64,000 nt of DNA from Tenacibaculum mesophilum (GCF_003867075.1 NZ_CP032544.1:310001-374000); one strand, 5' to 3'. Numbered from the stretch's first letter, positions 1 through 9,420 are shown. Translations and numbers: made by a program. The notes: a model not told the origin generated them from the letters alone.

Positions 1-841
1 GGCAGACAACATAGTCAATGCAACAGAAGCAGGAACAACCATTGCAGTCACTGGAACGGTAGGCGGAGATTTCAATACCGGCGACACGGTAACCTTAGTA
101 ATCAATGGAAACAACTACACTGGTACCGTAGATGCCAGTGGAAACTACAGCATCAATGTACCAGGGTCAGACTTAGCTGCTGACACAGACACGACAGTAG
201 AAGCAAGTGTAGCGACAACAGACGGATCGGGGAATGCAGGAAGTGCAAACACGAATCATGTTTATAATGTAGACACGACCGCTCCAGTTCCTACCATAAG
301 TGTAGACAACATCACGGCAGACAACATAGTCAATGCAACAGAAGCAGGAACAACCATTGCAGTCACTGGAACGGTAGGCGGAGATTTCAATACCGGCGAC
401 ACGGTAACCTTAGTAATCAATGGAAACAACTACACTGGTACCGTAGATGCCAGTGGAAACTACAGCATCAATGTACCAGGGTCAGACTTAGCTGCTGACA
501 CAGACACGACAGTAGAAGCAAGTGTAGCGACAACAGACGGATCGGGGAATGCAGGAAGTGCAAACACGAATCATGTTTATAATGTAGACACGACCGCTCC
601 AGTTCCTACCATAAGTGTAGACAACATCACGGCAGACAACATAGTCAATGCAACAGAAGCAGGAACAACCATTGCAGTCACTGGAACAGTAGGCGGAGAT
701 TTCAATACCGGCGACACGGTAACCTTAGTAATCAATGGAAACAACTACACTGGTACCGTAGATGCCAGTGGAAACTACAGCATCAATGTACCAGGGTCAG
801 ACTTAGCTGCTGACACAGACACGACAGTAGAAGCAAGTGTA
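1..841 (+). repeat. 315-bp tandem repeats inside the adhesin gene
   Basis: Three successive units begin at about 2, 317 and 632, a period of exactly 315 bp (105 codons). Over the compared stretches the copies look identical except for a silent G-to-A change at 688. The third copy matches until about 841 and then switches abruptly to unique sequence. The array runs off the left edge, so the copy number is unknown. Base composition differs from the rest of the gene: a 60-base sample at 1-60 is 48% GC, against 32% at 1021-1080. Confidence 0.95.
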
Positions 842-2041
842 AGTTCAATTGATAGTGATGGGAATAGAGGATCTGCTTTGAATACTCATAAATACTATTT
901 ACAAGACACGGATAATGATGGCATATCAGATGTTGTAGATGTAGATGATGATAATGATGGGATTCCAGATGTTGAAGAGGGAGATGGTTTAGTAGATACT
1001 GATGGTGATGGAATTCCAGATTCATTAGACCTAGATTCTGATAATGATGGTATTAATGATGTAATAGAAGGAGGAAATGGAGATTTAGATACCAACGAAG
1101 ACGGTGTTATAGACTCTGGCGATTCAGGGTATACAGATGCTAATGGAGATGGACAAGCTGATGATTCTGTAGATGATGATGAAGAGCCAGATACGGATGG
1201 CGACGGTACTCCAGATTATCAAGATTTAGATAGTGATAATGACGGTATTAATGATGTTATTGAGGGAGGAAATGAAAGTTCCGATACTAATGGTGATGGA
1301 GTTATAGATTCTAATGATATGGGAGGTTCAGATTCTGATGAAGATGGAATTTCTGATAGTATTGATGGAGATATAAATAATTTTGGTGAGGGAGGTAATG
1401 GAGATGATACTCCAGTAGATACAGATGGAGATGGTGTTCCTAACTATCAAGATTTAGATAGCGATAATGATGGAGTAAATGATGTTGTAGAAGGAGGGAA
1501 TTTAGATGAAGATGGAGATGGACAAGTGGAAAACCCTTTAGATGATTCAGACGGAGATGGAATTTCTGATAGTGTTGATGGTTTAGATGGTTTTGGAGAT
1601 GCTAATAATCCAGATAATAACTCTAGCCCTACAGATCCAAACGATGGAGGTAACGGAGTGATAGATGGAGAAGATACAGATGGAGATGGAATACCTGACA
1701 TTATAGATGGTTTTGATGGGTTTGGGGATGCAATCAATGATGACACTTGTGTGAAAGTAAACAACTTAATGAGTCCTAATGGAGATGAAGCAAACAGTTA
1801 CTTACACATTGATTGTATTGAAAATTTCCCAAATAATACTCTTGAAATTTTTAATAGATGGGGTAATACAGTATATAAAACTGAAGGATATAACAATAGT
1901 AGTGTTGTGTTTAGAGGAATTTCCGAAGGAAGAGCTAATATAAATGTAGGCGATAAATTGCCAGTTGGAACATACTTCTATATTTTAGATCTTGGAAATG
2001 GAAGTAAAGTTAAAAAAGGCTGGATTTACATTAATAGATAA
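2..2041 (+). CDS. T9SS type B repeat adhesin, 3' part only
   Basis: The frame is open from the window edge, so the start lies upstream; 679 residues are visible. In order they show near-identical 105-residue Ig-like repeats of the bacterial adhesin type (residues 1-280), a long aspartate-rich thrombospondin type 3 region with [13 protein letters not shown] calcium loops (about 300-575), and a C-terminal domain of about 90 residues. That last domain carries features typical of type B T9SS sorting domains, such as SPNGDE, FNRWGN and GTYFYIL. The product should be exported by the type IX secretion system and held at the cell surface as a calcium-stabilised adhesin. The PorP/SprF gene begins 22 bases downstream, the usual arrangement for type B cargo. 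A TTG at 878 is an internal codon, not a start. Family and export route are confident; the ligand is unknown. Confidence 0.9.
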   Translation, partial: ADNIVNATEAGTTIAVTGTVGGDFNTGDTVTLVINGNNYTGTVDASGNYSINVPGSDLAADTDTTVEASVATTDGSGNAGSANTNHVYNVDTTAPVPTISVDNITADNIVNATEAGTTIAVTGTVGGDFNTGDTVTLVINGNNYTGTVDASGNYSINVPGSDLAADTDTTVEASVATTDGSGNAGSANTNHVYNVDTTAPVPTISVDNITADNIVNATEAGTTIAVTGTVGGDFNTGDTVTLVINGNNYTGTVDASGNYSINVPGSDLAADTDTTVEASVSSIDSDGNRGSALNTHKYYLQDTDNDGISDVVDVDDDNDGIPDVEEGDGLVDTDGDGIPDSLDLDSDNDGINDVIEGGNGDLDTNEDGVIDSGDSGYTDANGDGQADDSVDDDEEPDTDGDGTPDYQDLDSDNDGINDVIEGGNESSDTNGDGVIDSNDMGGSDSDEDGISDSIDGDINNFGEGGNGDDTPVDTDGDGVPNYQDLDSDNDGVNDVVEGGNLDEDGDGQVENPLDDSDGDGISDSVDGLDGFGDANNPDNNSSPTDPNDGGNGVIDGEDTDGDGIPDIIDGFDGFGDAINDDTCVKVNNLMSPNGDEANSYLHIDCIENFPNNTLEIFNRWGNTVYKTEGYNNSSVVFRGISEGRANINVGDKLPVGTYFYILDLGNGSKVKKGWIYINR

Positions 2042-2063
2042 TCTGGATTTATAAAAAAGACTG

Positions 2064-3005
2064 ATGAATAAAAGTATTAATCAAATGAAATTATATTTAA
2101 GTTTAATTATAATATGTACAATGAGTATTTGTATAACTACAAGTATTCATGCGCAACAAGATCCTCAGTACACACAGTATATGTACAATACAATGAATGT
2201 AAACCCTGCTTATGCAGGGTCTAGAGGGCATACAGTAATTACTGCATTAGGTAGAATGCAATGGGTAGGTTTTGAGGGAGCTCCCAATACTCAAAACTTA
2301 TCATACGATACTCCTTTAGGATATTCTGGGTTAGGATTAGGGGTTAACTTAATGAATGACCAAGTAGGACCATCTAGTGAAATATATTTAGACGCTAATG
2401 TATCTTACAATATACAAACAGGTGCAGAAGGAAATTTAGCCTTTGGTTTACGTTTAGGAGGAAGGTTATTAAATATAGATTGGTCAAAAGGAACTTATAA
2501 AGATGATGAAGTTGTTTTTCAAGATAATATTAATAAGTTCTTACCAACTGTTGGAGCAGGTATTTATTATCATCAACCACAATGGTATGTTGGATTATCG
2601 GTACCTAATATTTTAAGAATGGAACATTACGATGCTGAAACTCCAGGAGAAGTAGCAGTAGAAAGAATGCACTTTTTCTTAATCGCAGGATATGTTTTCG
2701 ATATAAATGAAGACTTAAAGTTTAAACCAGCAGCTTTGTTAAAAGGAGTTTCAGGGGCACCTCTATCATTAGATATTTCAGCTAATTTACTATTTAATGA
2801 GAAGTTTAGAGTTGGAGCTTCTTGGAGATGGGATGATTCTGTAAGTGCACTTTTAGGTTTTCAAGCAACAGACTCTTTACTTATAGGGTATTCATATGAT
2901 TTAACAACATCAAACTATAATGTAACAAATTCTGGGACACACGAAATTATGCTACAGTATGAAATCTTTAAGGATATTAGATATAGGTCACCGAGATTCT
3001 TTTAA
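2064..3005 (+). CDS. PorP/SprF family T9SS outer-membrane protein
   Basis: A 313-residue protein with a signal peptide ending near HAQQ, followed by the family opening QDPQYTQYMYNTMNVNPAYAG. The rest is an alternating beta-barrel pattern ending in aromatic residues (SPRFF). PorP/SprF proteins pair with individual T9SS type B cargo and are thought to anchor it or help it cross the outer membrane; SprF does this for the gliding adhesin SprB. Its position 22 bases after the type B adhesin strongly suggests that adhesin is its partner. It overlaps no neighbour, and the OmpA gene starts 10 bases downstream, consistent with one operon. Confidence 0.93.
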   Translation: MNKSINQMKLYLSLIIICTMSICITTSIHAQQDPQYTQYMYNTMNVNPAYAGSRGHTVITALGRMQWVGFEGAPNTQNLSYDTPLGYSGLGLGVNLMNDQVGPSSEIYLDANVSYNIQTGAEGNLAFGLRLGGRLLNIDWSKGTYKDDEVVFQDNINKFLPTVGAGIYYHQPQWYVGLSVPNILRMEHYDAETPGEVAVERMHFFLIAGYVFDINEDLKFKPAALLKGVSGAPLSLDISANLLFNEKFRVGASWRWDDSVSALLGFQATDSLLIGYSYDLTTSNYNVTNSGTHEIMLQYEIFKDIRYRSPRFF

Positions 3006-3015
3006 AAAGAGAGAA

Positions 3016-5172
3016 ATGAAATTAAAAAAGATACTAACATTAACAATATTGTTAATGCTTACTGCAGTTGGATTTAGCCAAAGTAGAAAAGTAGCAGATC
3101 GTTATTTTGAAGAATTTTCTTATGTCCAATCGGCCAAATTATATAAAGATTTAGTATTAATTAAAGGAGATAGCTCTCAACATGTGTTAACTAGGTTAGC
3201 TGAGTCTTACTATAATAATTCAAATACAGAAGAAGCAGAAATATGGTATCAAAAACTTATTTCAAATTTTAATGAAAAAGTGGAAGAAAAACATTTGTTT
3301 AAATATGCTCAAGCTTTGAGGAGTAATGGAAAGTATAAAAAATCAGATTCTATATTTTTAAGATTAACTCAAGCACAAAAAAATAGTTTAAATGAGGAAC
3401 TTAAAAAAGAAAACTATTTATTAGACTACACTAATAAAGAAAAGAGAATAGGAGTAAGAAACTTGGCTATAAATACGCCTTATTCAGAATTTGGAGGGTT
3501 TTTATTGAATGGAAAAGCATATTTCTCATCATCTGTAGCTAACGACTCAAAAAAACAAAAAATATATAAGTGGAATAATCAACCATTTTTAAATATTTAT
3601 AAAGCAGAAGAAAGTATACAAACATTAGAAGGTAGTAAGCAAGACACTATCTTAGTTTTAGGTAATGTTCAAAAGCTTGGAGAGCCAATAGCTTCTGAAC
3701 TTCATGAGTCTACGCCTATCTTTACAAAAGATGGAAAAACTATTTATTTTACAAGAAATAATTCTGAAGGAAAGAAAGTAAAGAGAAGTAAGAACAACAT
3801 ATCTAATTTAAAAATTTATAAAGCCAGTTATATTAATGGTTATTGGGTTAACGTTAAAGAGCTACCATTTAATAAAGATGAATATTCAACAGGTCATCCA
3901 GCTTTAAGTCCAGATGAAAAAACATTATACTTTGTTTCTAATATGCCTGGAGGATATGGTCAGTCTGACATTTATAAAGTAGAAATAAAAGGAAATGATG
4001 AGTATGGAGAACCAGTAAATTTAGGAAGTGATATAAATACATCAGAGAAAGAAGTCTTTCCGTATGTAGGAAATGATAATGTATTATATTTTTCATCTAA
4101 CGGGCATTTAGGTTTAGGACTGCTTGATATTTTTCAAGCAAAGATTAAAGAGGATGGTACATTTTTATCACCTGAAAACTTAGGGTATCCATTCAATAGT
4201 AAAAAAGACGACTTTTCATTTTTTATAAGTGAAAATGGAAAAAGAGGTTTCTTTTCGTCAAATAGAGAAAAAGGAAAAGGAGATGATGATATTTATAGCT
4301 TCTTTATCTATACGGACCCACCAGTATGTACACAAATTGTTAAAGGAGTAATAGAAAACAATAAAACAAATACTCCGGTAGATGCGGTTGTAGTAAAACT
4401 AATTAATAAAGAAAAAGAAGTTATAGCAGAAACAATTTCTGATAGTTCAGGTAACTATACTTTTAAAGATGTGCCATGTAATAATACCTATACAGTTACA
4501 GCAACTAAATTAGATCATAGATCAAATAGAAGTATAGTTCGAACTAATAATAAGAGAAATAAAGAAATTAAAGCAAACTTAAAGTTAACACCATTAATAA
4601 TAGGAAACCAAATAGTTATAAAACCTATTTATTTTGATTATGATAAGTATGATATTAGGGAGGATGCAGAGTATGAGTTAGAAAATATTGTAACAGTAAT
4701 GACTAATCATCCTGAGTTAGTGATAAAAATAGAGTCACATACAGATAGTCGAGGTAGAAGAGATTACAATAGGTTTTTGTCAGATAAAAGAGCAAAATCT
4801 ACGAGAGATTACATATTATCAAGAGGAATTGCAAGTAATAGGATTGAAAGTGCTATAGGTTATGGTGAAGACAACCCTTTAAATGATTGTGTAGACGGAA
4901 AAAAGTGTACTGAAGAAGAATATCAATTAAACAGACGTTCATATTTTTATATAGTAGAAGGGAGTGAATCTATAGAAATAAGACAGGAACAAGAAAAGAA
5001 AAGGATCAATAGAAGATTTACGACAAGAAAAAGTAATTTTTTAGAGTTTTTAAGCAAAAACTTAAAAAAAACTGATAGAAGCTTAAGACCAGAGGATAAT
5101 AAATGTTTTAAAGAAAAAGATAGTGATTGTCAAAAGTTAAACAAAAACGTAAAATTAAACTATAAAAAATAA
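3016..5172 (+). CDS. OmpA family protein with PD40 propeller (T9SS cassette)
   Basis: I chose the ATG at 3016 because the residues after it form a signal peptide (MKLKKILTLTILLMLTAVGF). The in-frame ATG at 2959 would overlap porP/sprF. The 718-residue product has a TPR-like N-terminal region (about 20-130), WD40/PD40-like blades (about 150-430, with SPDEKTLYFVSN), a carboxypeptidase-regulatory-like beta domain (about 437-525) and an OmpA peptidoglycan-binding domain (about 534-660, with HTDSRG and NRRSYF). A basic tail of about 60 residues follows. This architecture commonly sits behind PorP/SprF and probably ties the adhesin complex to peptidoglycan, as PorE does for the T9SS core. Exact role inferred. 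Confidence 0.88.
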   Translation: MKLKKILTLTILLMLTAVGFSQSRKVADRYFEEFSYVQSAKLYKDLVLIKGDSSQHVLTRLAESYYNNSNTEEAEIWYQKLISNFNEKVEEKHLFKYAQALRSNGKYKKSDSIFLRLTQAQKNSLNEELKKENYLLDYTNKEKRIGVRNLAINTPYSEFGGFLLNGKAYFSSSVANDSKKQKIYKWNNQPFLNIYKAEESIQTLEGSKQDTILVLGNVQKLGEPIASELHESTPIFTKDGKTIYFTRNNSEGKKVKRSKNNISNLKIYKASYINGYWVNVKELPFNKDEYSTGHPALSPDEKTLYFVSNMPGGYGQSDIYKVEIKGNDEYGEPVNLGSDINTSEKEVFPYVGNDNVLYFSSNGHLGLGLLDIFQAKIKEDGTFLSPENLGYPFNSKKDDFSFFISENGKRGFFSSNREKGKGDDDIYSFFIYTDPPVCTQIVKGVIENNKTNTPVDAVVVKLINKEKEVIAETISDSSGNYTFKDVPCNNTYTVTATKLDHRSNRSIVRTNNKRNKEIKANLKLTPLIIGNQIVIKPIYFDYDKYDIREDAEYELENIVTVMTNHPELVIKIESHTDSRGRRDYNRFLSDKRAKSTRDYILSRGIASNRIESAIGYGEDNPLNDCVDGKKCTEEEYQLNRRSYFYIVEGSESIEIRQEQEKKRINRRFTTRKSNFLEFLSKNLKKTDRSLRPEDNKCFKEKDSDCQKLNKNVKLNYKK

Positions 5173-5205
5173 AATTTTATTTAAATAGTTGTAAAATCAA
5201 TAAAT

Positions 5206-5236
5206 AAAAAACTCCTTTATTTAAAGGAGTTTTTTA
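5206..5236 (+). terminator. Intrinsic terminator of the adhesin cassette
   Basis: The inverted repeat AACTCCTTTA / TAAAGGAGTT is followed by a T run and preceded by an A run, 34 bases after the OmpA/PD40 stop codon. It closes the adhesin-porP-ompA unit and may work on both strands. Confidence 0.8.
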
Positions 5237-5310
5237 TTTATACTGACATAATAATATATCGAAAATTAAGTTATAGAGTTACATTAACTTATTATCATTT
5301 ATTATTAATT

Positions 5311-6180
5311 ATGAAAAAATTATTTATTCCTTTAGCGGTATTGGCTTTAACAATGTCGTCTTGTGTATCAAAAAAGAAGTATGTAGAACTTGAACAAAAG
5401 TATAATGATACTAGAGGAAATTTACAAAAGACAACTCTAGAAAAAGAGCAATTAGAAGCTAAGTTTGCTAAAATAGAAAAGAGAGTTGATGATTACAATG
5501 AAAAAATTAACTCATTAAAGAGTGTAAACGAAACACTTCATGAAGAAAATAACATTAAGCTAGATATGGTTGGAAAATCAGCTGTAATCTCAAACTCTGT
5601 AAAAGAAAAAATGAGAGAAACGCTTAAAAATGTTGATCCAGCTGAGTTAGCTAATGTTAAAACGTTAAAAGACTCCATGAATGTAGCTATTGCTCACAAC
5701 TTAAAAAAATCTATCAATACTTCAGAGTTAGAAAATGATGAAGATGTAAATATTGACATTGATCAAACAGTTGTGATGATTTCTGTTTCAGACAAAATGT
5801 TATTTAATACAGCTAGTTATAGAGTTAAAAAAAATGCACATAAATTAATAAAAAAATTAGCTGATGTGATTAACTCTGAACCAAGCATGGATGTTATGAT
5901 AGAAGGTCATACAGACTCAAGACCTATTAGTAATGCAGTTGTACAAGATAACTGGGATTTAAGTGTTAAAAGAGCAACATCTATCGTTAGGCTTTTAGAG
6001 AAAAAATACAACGTTGATCCAAGTAGATTAATAGCTTCTGGTAGAGGTAGTTCTGTGCCACTTGTTGAAAATAACTCGGCTAGCAATAGAGCTAGAAATA
6101 GAAGAACTAGAATTGTAATTTTACCAAACTTAGATAAGTTTTTTGGTTTGTTAGCAACAGAAGAAAACATTAAGCTTTAA
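5311..6180 (+). CDS. OmpA family lipoprotein with coiled coil
   Basis: The 289-residue product begins with a lipoprotein signal peptide and a lipobox ending at Cys18 (MSSC). A charged, heptad-like coiled coil covers about residues 22-85, and an OmpA domain occupies about 150-275 (GHTDSRP, then NRARNRRTRI). Lipidation would place it in the outer membrane with the OmpA domain reaching peptidoglycan, so it is a cell-wall tether. It has its own upstream gap of 138 bases after a terminator and its own downstream terminator, so it is probably monocistronic and not necessarily part of the adhesin cassette. Confidence 0.88.
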   Translation: MKKLFIPLAVLALTMSSCVSKKKYVELEQKYNDTRGNLQKTTLEKEQLEAKFAKIEKRVDDYNEKINSLKSVNETLHEENNIKLDMVGKSAVISNSVKEKMRETLKNVDPAELANVKTLKDSMNVAIAHNLKKSINTSELENDEDVNIDIDQTVVMISVSDKMLFNTASYRVKKNAHKLIKKLADVINSEPSMDVMIEGHTDSRPISNAVVQDNWDLSVKRATSIVRLLEKKYNVDPSRLIASGRGSSVPLVENNSASNRARNRRTRIVILPNLDKFFGLLATEENIKL

Positions 6181-6202
6181 TAAGAAAAAAAGACAAAAAA
6201 GT

Positions 6203-6229
6203 AAGCCAGCATTATTGCTGGCTTTTTTT
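6203..6229 (+). terminator. Intrinsic terminator after OmpA lipoprotein gene
   Basis: The perfect arms AGCCAGC / GCTGGCT with a 6-base loop are followed by seven T residues, 23 bases after the stop codon. Confidence 0.88.
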
Positions 6230-6299
6230 ATGCTCATTACTTTAATAACTTACCTAATTTAAGTTCTATTTTGATATTGTTTAGATAATCAGAGAAAGT

Positions 6300-6492
6300 A
6301 TGAAAACCTTCATTTATGCTTTAAAACAGGTAAAAGAAAAAGGTGTATATAAAGTAATTTTCTAATAAAGGATTAAAAGAGGAAAACTCTACCTTAATAG
6401 GAGTAAAGGTATATAAGTGTTATAGTGAGATAAAAAAAATAAAAGAGGAGAGTATTCTAGTAAATTTAAAAACTTTAAAAGGAAAAAACTAA
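6300..6492 (+). pseudogene. Possible frameshifted small gene remnant
   Basis: An ATG at 6300 opens a 21-codon frame (MKTFIYALKQVKEKGVYKVI...) that stops at 6365. A second frame, shifted by +1, is open from 6361 to a TAA at 6490-6492 and reads lysine-rich but protein-like (SNKGLKEENSTLIGVKVYK...). Joined by a single-base indel near 6360 they would give one peptide of about 64 residues. I do not recognise it. It could equally be AT-rich noise. It fills most of the otherwise gene-free stretch 6181-6554, which also holds two terminators. Confidence 0.25.
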
Positions 6493-6527
6493 AAAAAGCT
6501 TCTAATTATATAATTAGAAGCTTTTTT
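6492..6527. terminator. Bidirectional terminator
   Basis: A palindrome of 36 bases with A and T runs at its ends (AAAAAAGCTTCTAATTA...TTAGAAGCTTTTTT). It sits between the plus-strand region and the 3' end of the minus-strand TonB-like gene at 6555, and can serve both directions. Confidence 0.85.
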
Positions 6528-6554
6528 AAACACTTTTAAGAGTTATTTTATACC

Positions 6555-7679
6555 TTATTCATGAAGTTTAAAGTTAACAGGAATGTAATATTCAACATTA
6601 GCTGTTTTTCCATTATGTTCTCCAGGAACGAATTTAGGTAACTTAGAAACCATTCTCTTAGCTTCTTGTTCTAATAAGTGACCATCTTTAGGTCCTTTCA
6701 TTTTTATGTTAGTTACCTCTCCTTTTTTATCTATGATAAAGCGAACCCATACTCTACCTTCAATATTTTGTTCTGCAGCTGCTGCAGGGTAGTTAAAGTT
6801 TCTTTGAATATGACTAACCATTCTTTCATTGAAACAGGTTAATTTTTGCATATCAGGAACTTTTGTACAAGCTTTGAATTGAGGAATACTTTGTACCTCT
6901 ACAAATTTTACAAAATCAGTAATAGTTTTTTCTTTTACTACATTAGAACTTTTTTTAGCTACGACTTTACTTGTTGTACTAGATGAAGAATTATTTGATG
7001 CTCCTGGAGCCTTGAAAGTGATAGGAACTCCGTACTTTACTTTAACAGTCCTACCATTATGTTTACCAGGAATAAAGTTTGGAAGGTTATTAATTATTCT
7101 TTCAGCTTCTTTTTCTAAAGACTCTCCACCTTTTGGTCCACGTAGTAAGATATCTTCAACATTTCCTTGCTCATTGATTGTAAATTGAACTAAAACTCTT
7201 CCTTGTATACCAGCTTCAATGGCGTCTTGAGGGTAGTTGAAATTTTTAATAATATGTTTAGTCATGTTTGTTTCAAAACACTTTGCTTGCTTTATTAAAG
7301 GAACATTGTTACACTTACTAAACAATGGAATTTCTTCAACTAAATTAAAAGGTACTTTTTCAATAGTTGAAGAATTATCTTCTAACTCAAGTTTACCAAT
7401 TAACAAAGACTTCTTTTTAATATCAGCTACTTTTTGTGAAGAATTAATACCTCCACCTATAGCAGAAACAGCCTCTTTATTCTTACGAACAACACGTCTT
7501 CTGGTTGAGACTTCAATAGAAAGTTGTTTTTTTGCACCACTCTCGGTGTCTTCAATTGCACATTTTGTGATACTGTTTGGATCAGCGATTTGTTCATCTG
7601 GAGTAGTACATACTTCTTGTCCTACAGCCGCTAAAGAAAGTAGCATAGCAGCTACTACTAAGGGGAATTTTTTAATCAT
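6555..7679 (-). CDS. Secreted TonB-like protein with two TonB C-terminal domains
   Basis: A 374-residue protein with a cleavable-looking signal peptide (hydrophobic 5-20, then GQEVC) and no other membrane segment. Two TonB C-terminal-like domains lie at about 140-225 and 286-372, each with NFNYP, a GRV(L/W)V(Q/R)F strand and an LPxF(I/V)PGxHNG loop. Each is preceded by a paired-cysteine motif (C123/C134 and C271/C282). The N-terminal 20-80 region is shared with the two genes upstream in its transcription direction. Real energy transducers keep an N-terminal membrane anchor; this one appears free in the periplasm, so calling it a working TonB would be unsafe. It is the largest of three tandem paralogs. 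Confidence 0.82.
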   Translation of the reverse strand: MIKKFPLVVAAMLLSLAAVGQEVCTTPDEQIADPNSITKCAIEDTESGAKKQLSIEVSTRRRVVRKNKEAVSAIGGGINSSQKVADIKKKSLLIGKLELEDNSSTIEKVPFNLVEEIPLFSKCNNVPLIKQAKCFETNMTKHIIKNFNYPQDAIEAGIQGRVLVQFTINEQGNVEDILLRGPKGGESLEKEAERIINNLPNFIPGKHNGRTVKVKYGVPITFKAPGASNNSSSSTTSKVVAKKSSNVVKEKTITDFVKFVEVQSIPQFKACTKVPDMQKLTCFNERMVSHIQRNFNYPAAAAEQNIEGRVWVRFIIDKKGEVTNIKMKGPKDGHLLEQEAKRMVSKLPKFVPGEHNGKTANVEYYIPVNFKLHE

Positions 7680-7816
7680 GTGTGCTCTATTTTTAAGTGT
7701 TTGGTTTAGTTATTAACACGTTAACTAACGCTGTAAATATAAGTAAAAAATAGAATATAGCAAATTATTTTATAATCTTGACCAAAACATAGTTCCTTTA
7801 AAAAGAAAATATAAAG

Positions 7817-8479
7817 TTATGGAACTTTAAAAATTATAGGTAAAGCATATTTTACATTAACCGAGCTACCTTTATGACTTCCAGGAATAAATTTAGGGAG
7901 CAGTGAAATTAATCTTTCTGCTTCTTTTTTTAGAAGTGCACTGTTTTTAGGTCCTTTCTTTTTTATGTCAATTACTTTTCCTTGCTTATCAATAGTAAAT
8001 TGAACTAAAATTTTACCTTCAATTTTTTTTCGCAAGGCCTCTTTTGGATAATCAAAATTTCTAACAATATGTTTAATCATTTCTTTTTCAAAACACTTGG
8101 ATTGTTGTAGAATTGGAGTCTTTTTACACTCATTAAACAAAGGAATTTGTTCAACTAGATGAAAAGGAATTTTATCTAAAGAAGTTAAAAAATCTTCTTT
8201 TAAGTTTAGTTTTTCTACAAGAGAATTTTTACTTTTTATTTCTTCTACTTTATTTGATTTTGCTGAAATAGTATTTGTTTTTCTAAGTTTACGATGTCTT
8301 TTTCTTGTCGAAATTTCTTTAGTTTTTTCAGTTTCTAGAGCTTCTTTTACATCTTCTATAGAGCACTTAGTAATACTAATGGTATTTAAATCTTGGATAT
8401 TTTCATTTGGGGTTTCACATTTTTCTTGAGCATAAGAAAATGATATTGAAAATAAAAAAAAGGTAAAGATATGTTTCAT
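7817..8479 (-). CDS. Secreted TonB-like protein, single domain
   Basis: A 220-residue paralog of the gene at 6555. The signal peptide ends near SYAQ, followed by the same N-terminal module (EKCETPNE...ITKCSIED, then a basic RKRHRKLRK patch). One TonB C-terminal-like domain sits at about 135-218 with NFDYP, GKILVQF and LPKFIPGSHKG. The paired cysteines (ECKKTPILQQSKC) are kept. There is no membrane anchor. The gap of 137 bases to the next paralog suggests separate promoters or slow decay of an operon. Function unknown beyond the TonB fold. Confidence 0.8.
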   Translation of the reverse strand: MKHIFTFFLFSISFSYAQEKCETPNENIQDLNTISITKCSIEDVKEALETEKTKEISTRKRHRKLRKTNTISAKSNKVEEIKSKNSLVEKLNLKEDFLTSLDKIPFHLVEQIPLFNECKKTPILQQSKCFEKEMIKHIVRNFDYPKEALRKKIEGKILVQFTIDKQGKVIDIKKKGPKNSALLKKEAERLISLLPKFIPGSHKGSSVNVKYALPIIFKVP

Positions 8480-8553
8480 TTGTGTGTGTTAAAGAGGAAT
8501 TTTTAAGGAGCACGAAAATAAAATTATCTGAAAATCTAGATAAATATTTTATA

Positions 8554-9222
8554 TTAATTTAAGATTAAATTTATAGGAAAAGAGTATGTGACATCAACAG
8601 GAATTCCTTTTTCCTTACCTGATTCTAACTGAGGTAACTTGTTAATAATTCGGTTGATTTCGTTGGTAATAATATCACTTGGTTTAGAGCTTACTACTTG
8701 AATGTTTTTTGGTAATCCATATATATCTATTGTGAATTGAATCAAAATTCTGCCACGTATACCTTCTTCTGAAAAGACTTCAGGATAATAATTTTTAGAA
8801 AAATGTTTTTGCATATTGTCTTTAAAACATTTTTTTGCATTTTCGTTAGAACTATTTTTACACTTAGGAAATAAAGGAACTTGCTCAACAACAGAAAATA
8901 AAATTTCTTTAGTTTGAGATTTTAAGGAATTTTGTATTGATAAGTCATTGTTTGTAGTAATAATAGAAACTTTTGAAGAAGCATTTAAGCTTGATTGATT
9001 TTTTTGAGTAATCTTTCTTACTTTTTTTATTCTGTTTCTAGCAGTTAGTGTTTGAGTTGTTTTTTTTCTAGGAATTTGATTTTCTTTACCAATTTCACAT
9101 TTATCCATACTAATAATATTTAAATCAATAGTATTATCTTCAGGCTTAGTACATACTTCTTGAGCTTCGAGTGTAATTGAGATGAAAAGAAAAAATGTTA
9201 AAAAAAGGAAAGTTGTTTTCAT
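8554..9222 (-). CDS. Secreted TonB-like protein, divergent paralog
   Basis: I placed the start at 9222 (MKTTFLFLTFFLFISI...) because it gives a clean signal peptide ending near LEAQ. An upstream in-frame start at 9258 would add 12 residues before it. The 222-residue product keeps the family N-terminal module (EVCTKPED...MDKCEIG), the cysteine pair and one TonB C-terminal-like domain, but that domain has lost the canonical PGxHNG loop (it reads ESGKEKG). It is the most diverged of the three tandem copies, and its ligand or partner may differ. Confidence 0.75.
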   Translation of the reverse strand: MKTTFLFLTFFLFISITLEAQEVCTKPEDNTIDLNIISMDKCEIGKENQIPRKKTTQTLTARNRIKKVRKITQKNQSSLNASSKVSIITTNNDLSIQNSLKSQTKEILFSVVEQVPLFPKCKNSSNENAKKCFKDNMQKHFSKNYYPEVFSEEGIRGRILIQFTIDIYGLPKNIQVVSSKPSDIITNEINRIINKLPQLESGKEKGIPVDVTYSFPINLILN

Positions 9223-9361
9223 AAGGCTTAAGAGCTTGTTTGATGACGTAAAAATCATTCTTTTTTACTCTTTTGTTCTTAAGTAATTATGATATATCTA
9301 TTAAGTAATATGTTCTTTAATGTTATGAATATTAAGTAAATATTAAGTGAAATGAGATAAT

Positions 9362-9392
9362 AAAAAAAGCCTTCATAATTTATGAAGGCTTT
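9362..9392 (-). terminator. Intrinsic terminator for the PPIase gene
   Basis: The inverted repeat AAAGCCTTCATA / TATGAAGGCTTT has an A run on its left, which is a T run on the minus strand. It lies 29 bases past the 3' end of the PPIase gene. Confidence 0.82.
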
Positions 9393-9420
9393 ACTTACTT
9401 GTATAATAAATTGTAAGCTA

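Noticed and set aside
1..841. CRISPR-like regular repeats
   Set aside because: The repeats are 315 bp, contiguous without spacers and in frame within a coding sequence; they are protein-domain repeats.
783..1095. Minus-strand open frames rich in His/Ser across the adhesin repeats
   Set aside because: They are frame shadows of the repetitive, Asp/Gly-rich plus-strand gene, with biased low-complexity composition and no start signals.
2959..3015. Longer N-terminus for the OmpA/PD40 protein
   Set aside because: It overlaps the PorP/SprF gene and would hide the signal peptide that begins at 3016.
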